Source of the DNA: Candidatus Nitrosopumilus sp.
GTDB lineage: Archaea; Thermoproteota; Nitrososphaeria; Nitrososphaerales; Nitrosopumilaceae
Assembly: GCA_029880665.1 (NCBI GenBank)
Contig: JAOUNZ010000042.1
Location: 1 to 8,084, forward strand
Length of the DNA stretch: 8,084 bases
Direction: 5' to 3'
The notes below the pieces were generated by a model. That model did not search any database, was not told the DNA's origin, and saw only the letters and a program-made list of their open reading frames with translations. Made by a program: the position numbers and the translations under genes. Shown one piece after another: positions 5,893-8,084 of this stretch. Numbering within the stretch: position 1 is the stretch's first letter; each line of letters begins with the position of its first letter.

Positions 5893-6752
5893 ACGATTTT
5901 ATCAAAGGGTTTCATTGCAGTTGGAATCTCATCCAACAAATCAGTGGATGTCATATGCAATCCCAATTTTTTTTGAACTGCTTTCCCTGCCAAACCATTA
6001 ATAAAAGTGGCAGCAGCAGCAGATTCCAACGCATTACGATTCTTTGACAATATCCCTGCAACCAATCCAGACAATACATCACCTGTTCCGCCAACAGTCA
6101 TAGCTGGAATTTTTTTCTCATAAAGATACGTGGTAGTGCCATTTGAGATTACATCCATTGCCCCTTTCAGCAAGACTGTAATTCCATATGTTTTAGCATT
6201 TTTTTCTACCGTTTTGATTCGTTCACTTTTTGAGTTGGACGGAGACTCTCCAAACAGTCGTTTGAACTCCCCCGCATGTGGTGTCACTACCACATTTTTA
6301 TTTGCCAATAGTGGCAAAACTTCCGGGATCAGAGCACTGGCATCCAAGGATAACCTGACATCTCTGTCTAAGAGTGATTTTACAAAATAAATTAATGCGT
6401 TTTTGTCTTGTATTGCAAGCCCCATCCCAATTGTTGCGGAATTCAGATTATGTGGCAAGGCTCCCAACAATTTAGTTACGGCACCACGAGTTAATTTTTG
6501 ATCAACTAAAGGAATGACTATGAGATTTGGTGAAATAGCACGTGTTGGAGTTACATTGATTTTTGGAACAGATGTATAAACAAGATCAGTACCACATCTC
6601 AGTGCAGCTATTGAAGATAATATTGGCGCACCATGGTAGACATAACTGCCCCCTACGACCAGAACAATTCCGTTGTCTCCTTTTCTAGAACTGGACTTTC
6701 GCGATGGAATGAACTTCTTTACCATTGCAAGTGTGAGATTCTTTTGTATCAA
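5889..6752 (-). CDS. nnrD: ADP-dependent (S)-NAD(P)H-hydrate dehydratase
   Basis: Repairs hydrated NAD(P)H by dehydration coupled to ADP (or ATP) hydrolysis, in the cytoplasm. The 287 residues correspond to the ribokinase-like YjeF C-terminal domain alone. The epimerase (YjeF_N/NnrE) domain, often fused to it, is absent, so an NnrE would have to be encoded elsewhere. Landmarks are GGS...YHGAPILSSIAALRCGTDLV (34-58), LDASAL (136-141), VVTPHAGEFKRLFG (155-168), LLKGAMDVI (194-202) and GGTGDVLSGLVAGI (221-234) with D225 in the catalytic position. The start is TTG at 6752, preceded four bases earlier by a GAGAGGT ribosome-binding-like sequence. An ATG at codon 10 (6725) is possible but would trim the first strand. 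It lies 49 bases after trmI and overlaps the M20 start by four bases, so trmI, nnrD and the M20 gene probably form one operon. Confidence 0.92.
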   Translation of the reverse strand: MIQKNLTLAMVKKFIPSRKSSSRKGDNGIVLVVGGSYVYHGAPILSSIAALRCGTDLVYTSVPKINVTPTRAISPNLIVIPLVDQKLTRGAVTKLLGALPHNLNSATIGMGLAIQDKNALIYFVKSLLDRDVRLSLDASALIPEVLPLLANKNVVVTPHAGEFKRLFGESPSNSKSERIKTVEKNAKTYGITVLLKGAMDVISNGTTTYLYEKKIPAMTVGGTGDVLSGLVAGILSKNRNALESAAAATFINGLAGKAVQKKLGLHMTSTDLLDEIPTAMKPFDKIV

Positions 6753-6756
6753 TATG

Positions 6757-6763
6757 ACCTCTC
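6757..6763 (-). promoter_or_regulatory. Shine-Dalgarno-like site deciding the nnrD TTG start
   Basis: On the minus strand GAGAGGT ends four bases before the TTG at 6752 and can pair with a CCUC-type 16S 3' end. It favours TTG over the ATG at codon 10. A TATA-like TTTATTCA (6775-6782) sits about 26 bases upstream of the TTG, so an internal promoter is also possible. Confidence 0.45.
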
Positions 6764-6801
6764 AAAAAGATGCATGAATAAATCTTGTTTTGTAGTGATT
6801 T

Positions 6802-7716
6802 CTAAGATGATTTTTTTCTTGTTTTCTTTTCCATTTTCCCAGTTGTCTTGGAGATGGTTTTTTTATTAATATTGTTTGAAGTTTTTTCTGTAGAAATCTC
6901 CTTTTCTTCTGTTTTCTCAGTTAGTTTTCTTGATTCCCTTCCAAAGAATGCTTTTCTTGCAAAACAAAGATATGTTGTATGACCAATACCTTGAAAAGAA
7001 TGTCTCGTTTTTCCTTCTCTGGCCTCAATTGTACGTAGAATGTGTTCGGTAGACTCGATATCGGTAAACTCATTTTCAACTAGTGCTATAGTCAATTTCT
7101 CTAATTGGTTCATGGTTGGGCAAATGGCAAACACGCTTCCGCTACCTTTTAGCATTTGACGCACTTTTGGAATTACAACCCATGGATCTCCCAAATCAAT
7201 TAATGCCACATCCATTTCTTTCAGAGGCATTGTTTTTACGGTCTTTAGATCCAAGTTGTACTGTGTGACATATTTTGAAACCCCTGCCTTTTTGATATTT
7301 TTTTCTGCAATCTTCATGAAATTTTCATCCACATCAAAAGTATACACATGTCCACGTGGTTTTACAATGTTTGCTACAAAAGAAGTAAGTGAACCACTAC
7401 CAGTTCCAATCTCTACAATCTTTTGTCCGTCCCCAATTCCAGATCTTGCAACAATGTACCCTAGATCTTTTGGGTAAACAATCTGAGTCCCATGTTGTAT
7501 TTTCATGACATAATCATACATAATAGGTTCCAAAAGATAGACATACTTGTCCTTGTTTGTAATTAATCTGGATCCATACTCTTTACCAATGGCATCAGAG
7601 TGTTTAATTACACCAATATGGGTATGCAGTGATTCTTTTTTTGAGATTTTAGATAACCATTTTTTTGAATTATTGTAGAAAAATAACACAGGAGAATTAT
7701 TCTTGATCTTGTTCAT
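6802..7716 (-). CDS. trmI: tRNA (adenine-57/58-N1)-methyltransferase TrmI with basic C-terminal tail
   Basis: SAM-dependent enzyme forming m1A at tRNA positions 58 (and 57 in some archaea), in the T-loop. An N-terminal beta domain (about 1-75, with HTHIGVIKHSDAIGK at 31-45) precedes a Rossmann methyltransferase domain. QIVYPKDLGYI lies at 78-88, motif I VEIGTGSGSL at 101-110, a DVDENF acidic loop at 128-133, and motif IV IDLGDPW at 173-179, whose D174/D177 match the family's DxxDPW. The fold closes with GIGHTTYLCFARK (243-255), where the family usually ends or nearly ends. About 49 further residues, rich in Lys, Thr, Ser and Glu, form a probably disordered tail. The ATG at 7714-7716 is well placed and follows an AGGGGAAG purine run. 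First gene of the minus-strand group leading to nnrD. Region specificity (57 and 58 or 58 alone) cannot be read from sequence. Confidence 0.92.
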   Translation of the reverse strand: MNKIKNNSPVLFFYNNSKKWLSKISKKESLHTHIGVIKHSDAIGKEYGSRLITNKDKYVYLLEPIMYDYVMKIQHGTQIVYPKDLGYIVARSGIGDGQKIVEIGTGSGSLTSFVANIVKPRGHVYTFDVDENFMKIAEKNIKKAGVSKYVTQYNLDLKTVKTMPLKEMDVALIDLGDPWVVIPKVRQMLKGSGSVFAICPTMNQLEKLTIALVENEFTDIESTEHILRTIEAREGKTRHSFQGIGHTTYLCFARKAFFGRESRKLTEKTEEKEISTEKTSNNINKKTISKTTGKMEKKTRKKSS

Positions 7717-7792
7717 GAACTTCCCCTAAAATTTTTAGATAAGAATCTACTGGTTTTTCTCTATATTTTAGTTGATAATCGACATGCTTAAG

Positions 7793-7800
7793 TTTATAAT
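7793..7800 (+). promoter_or_regulatory. TATA-like box for the small CxxC protein gene
   Basis: TTTATAAT lies 16-23 bases upstream of the GTG at 7816 in the 99-base divergent region shared with trmI. The spacing points to an almost leaderless transcript. A second A/T run at 7761-7770 could serve either strand. Confidence 0.4.
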
Positions 7801-7815
7801 TTTTGAAGAAAGTTT

Positions 7816-8043
7816 GTGAATGAAATCCATGTTTATTGTAACACATGTAACAAAAAAGTAAAGGCTGTAATTCTAACAAAACATGATAAAGAATATGATG
7901 AATCCACCAAAAGTTACAAGAGGTACGGAATGGTCAGAATTCTTCAACACCGTATAGGATTCAGAAAGAATTGTGACAATACATCCCAAATTAAAGCATT
8001 AGTAGAATCAGACTTTGTGGATGATAACGGAGTAATGATTTAG
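7816..8043 (+). CDS. small hypothetical protein with a CxxC motif
   Basis: I do not recognise this 75-residue protein. It begins with an HVYCNTC segment (C8/C11), a zinc-knuckle-like pair, followed by a lysine-rich strand and a YGMVRILQHRIGFRKNCDN segment (38-55) carrying H45 and C53. Metal binding through C8, C11, C53 and a histidine (H23 or H45) is possible, but a full four-cysteine ribbon is not present. The C-terminal 20 residues are acidic. The only conventional start is GTG at 7816, because an in-frame TGA precedes it at 7804-7806. A good TATA-like box just upstream supports expression. It is transcribed divergently from trmI. No function is assigned; a small nucleic-acid-binding or regulatory role is only a guess from size and charge. 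Confidence 0.6.
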   Translation: MNEIHVYCNTCNKKVKAVILTKHDKEYDESTKSYKRYGMVRILQHRIGFRKNCDNTSQIKALVESDFVDDNGVMI

Positions 8044-8084
8044 GAATTTTCCCAAAAATTAGGTTAAATTCAAATTGTTATTTA

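Noticed and set aside
7697..7879. Minus-strand 60-codon frame with TTG start between trmI and the small CxxC gene
   Set aside because: It overlaps both neighbours, starts with TTG without a ribosome site, and its N-terminal part is antisense to the better supported plus-strand gene.

Overview
The window reads as chromosomal DNA of a low-GC, gene-dense archaeon, most likely a Nitrososphaerota (Thaumarchaeota) member close to the marine Nitrosopumilus group. This is inferred from the gene set: an archaeal proteasome beta subunit, an archaeal-type tRNA m1A57/58 methyltransferase, a Mut7-C ribonuclease, a PUA-domain MCTS1/Tma20-like protein and a stand-alone NAD(P)H-hydrate dehydratase. TATA-like boxes lie close to start codons and many genes start with TTG or GTG, which agrees. 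No tRNA, rRNA, CRISPR array, insertion sequence or prophage is visible, and no stretch over 125 bases lacks a gene.

Layout. (1) Positions 1-2935, plus strand: the 3' part of a ThyX-like gene, msrB, then a homoserine dehydrogenase overlapping a PUA-domain gene by 4 bases. (2) Positions 2932-4023, minus strand: a proteasome beta subunit followed 24 bases later by a Mut7-C RNase gene. (3) Positions 4160-4534, plus strand: a DoxX-family membrane protein. (4) Positions 4528-7716, minus strand: trmI, then nnrD, then an M20 metallopeptidase, the last two overlapping by 4 bases. (5) Positions 7816-8043, plus strand: a small CxxC protein I do not recognise. Convergent gene pairs overlap at their 3' ends (2932-2935 and 4528-4534), so candidate T-rich terminators fall inside the opposing coding sequences.

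The genes are mostly housekeeping: dTMP synthesis, methionine-sulfoxide repair, the homoserine branch of threonine/methionine synthesis, translation and RNA decay, protein turnover, tRNA modification, nicotinamide-cofactor repair and peptide hydrolysis. I see no defence island or obvious new system. The most informative oddities are in the proteins. The proteasome beta subunit has Ala where the catalytic Thr1 should align. The ThyX domain has lost most of its signature and appears to be part of a longer protein. MsrB lacks the usual resolving cysteine. The DoxX frame stays open upstream of any conventional start codon.
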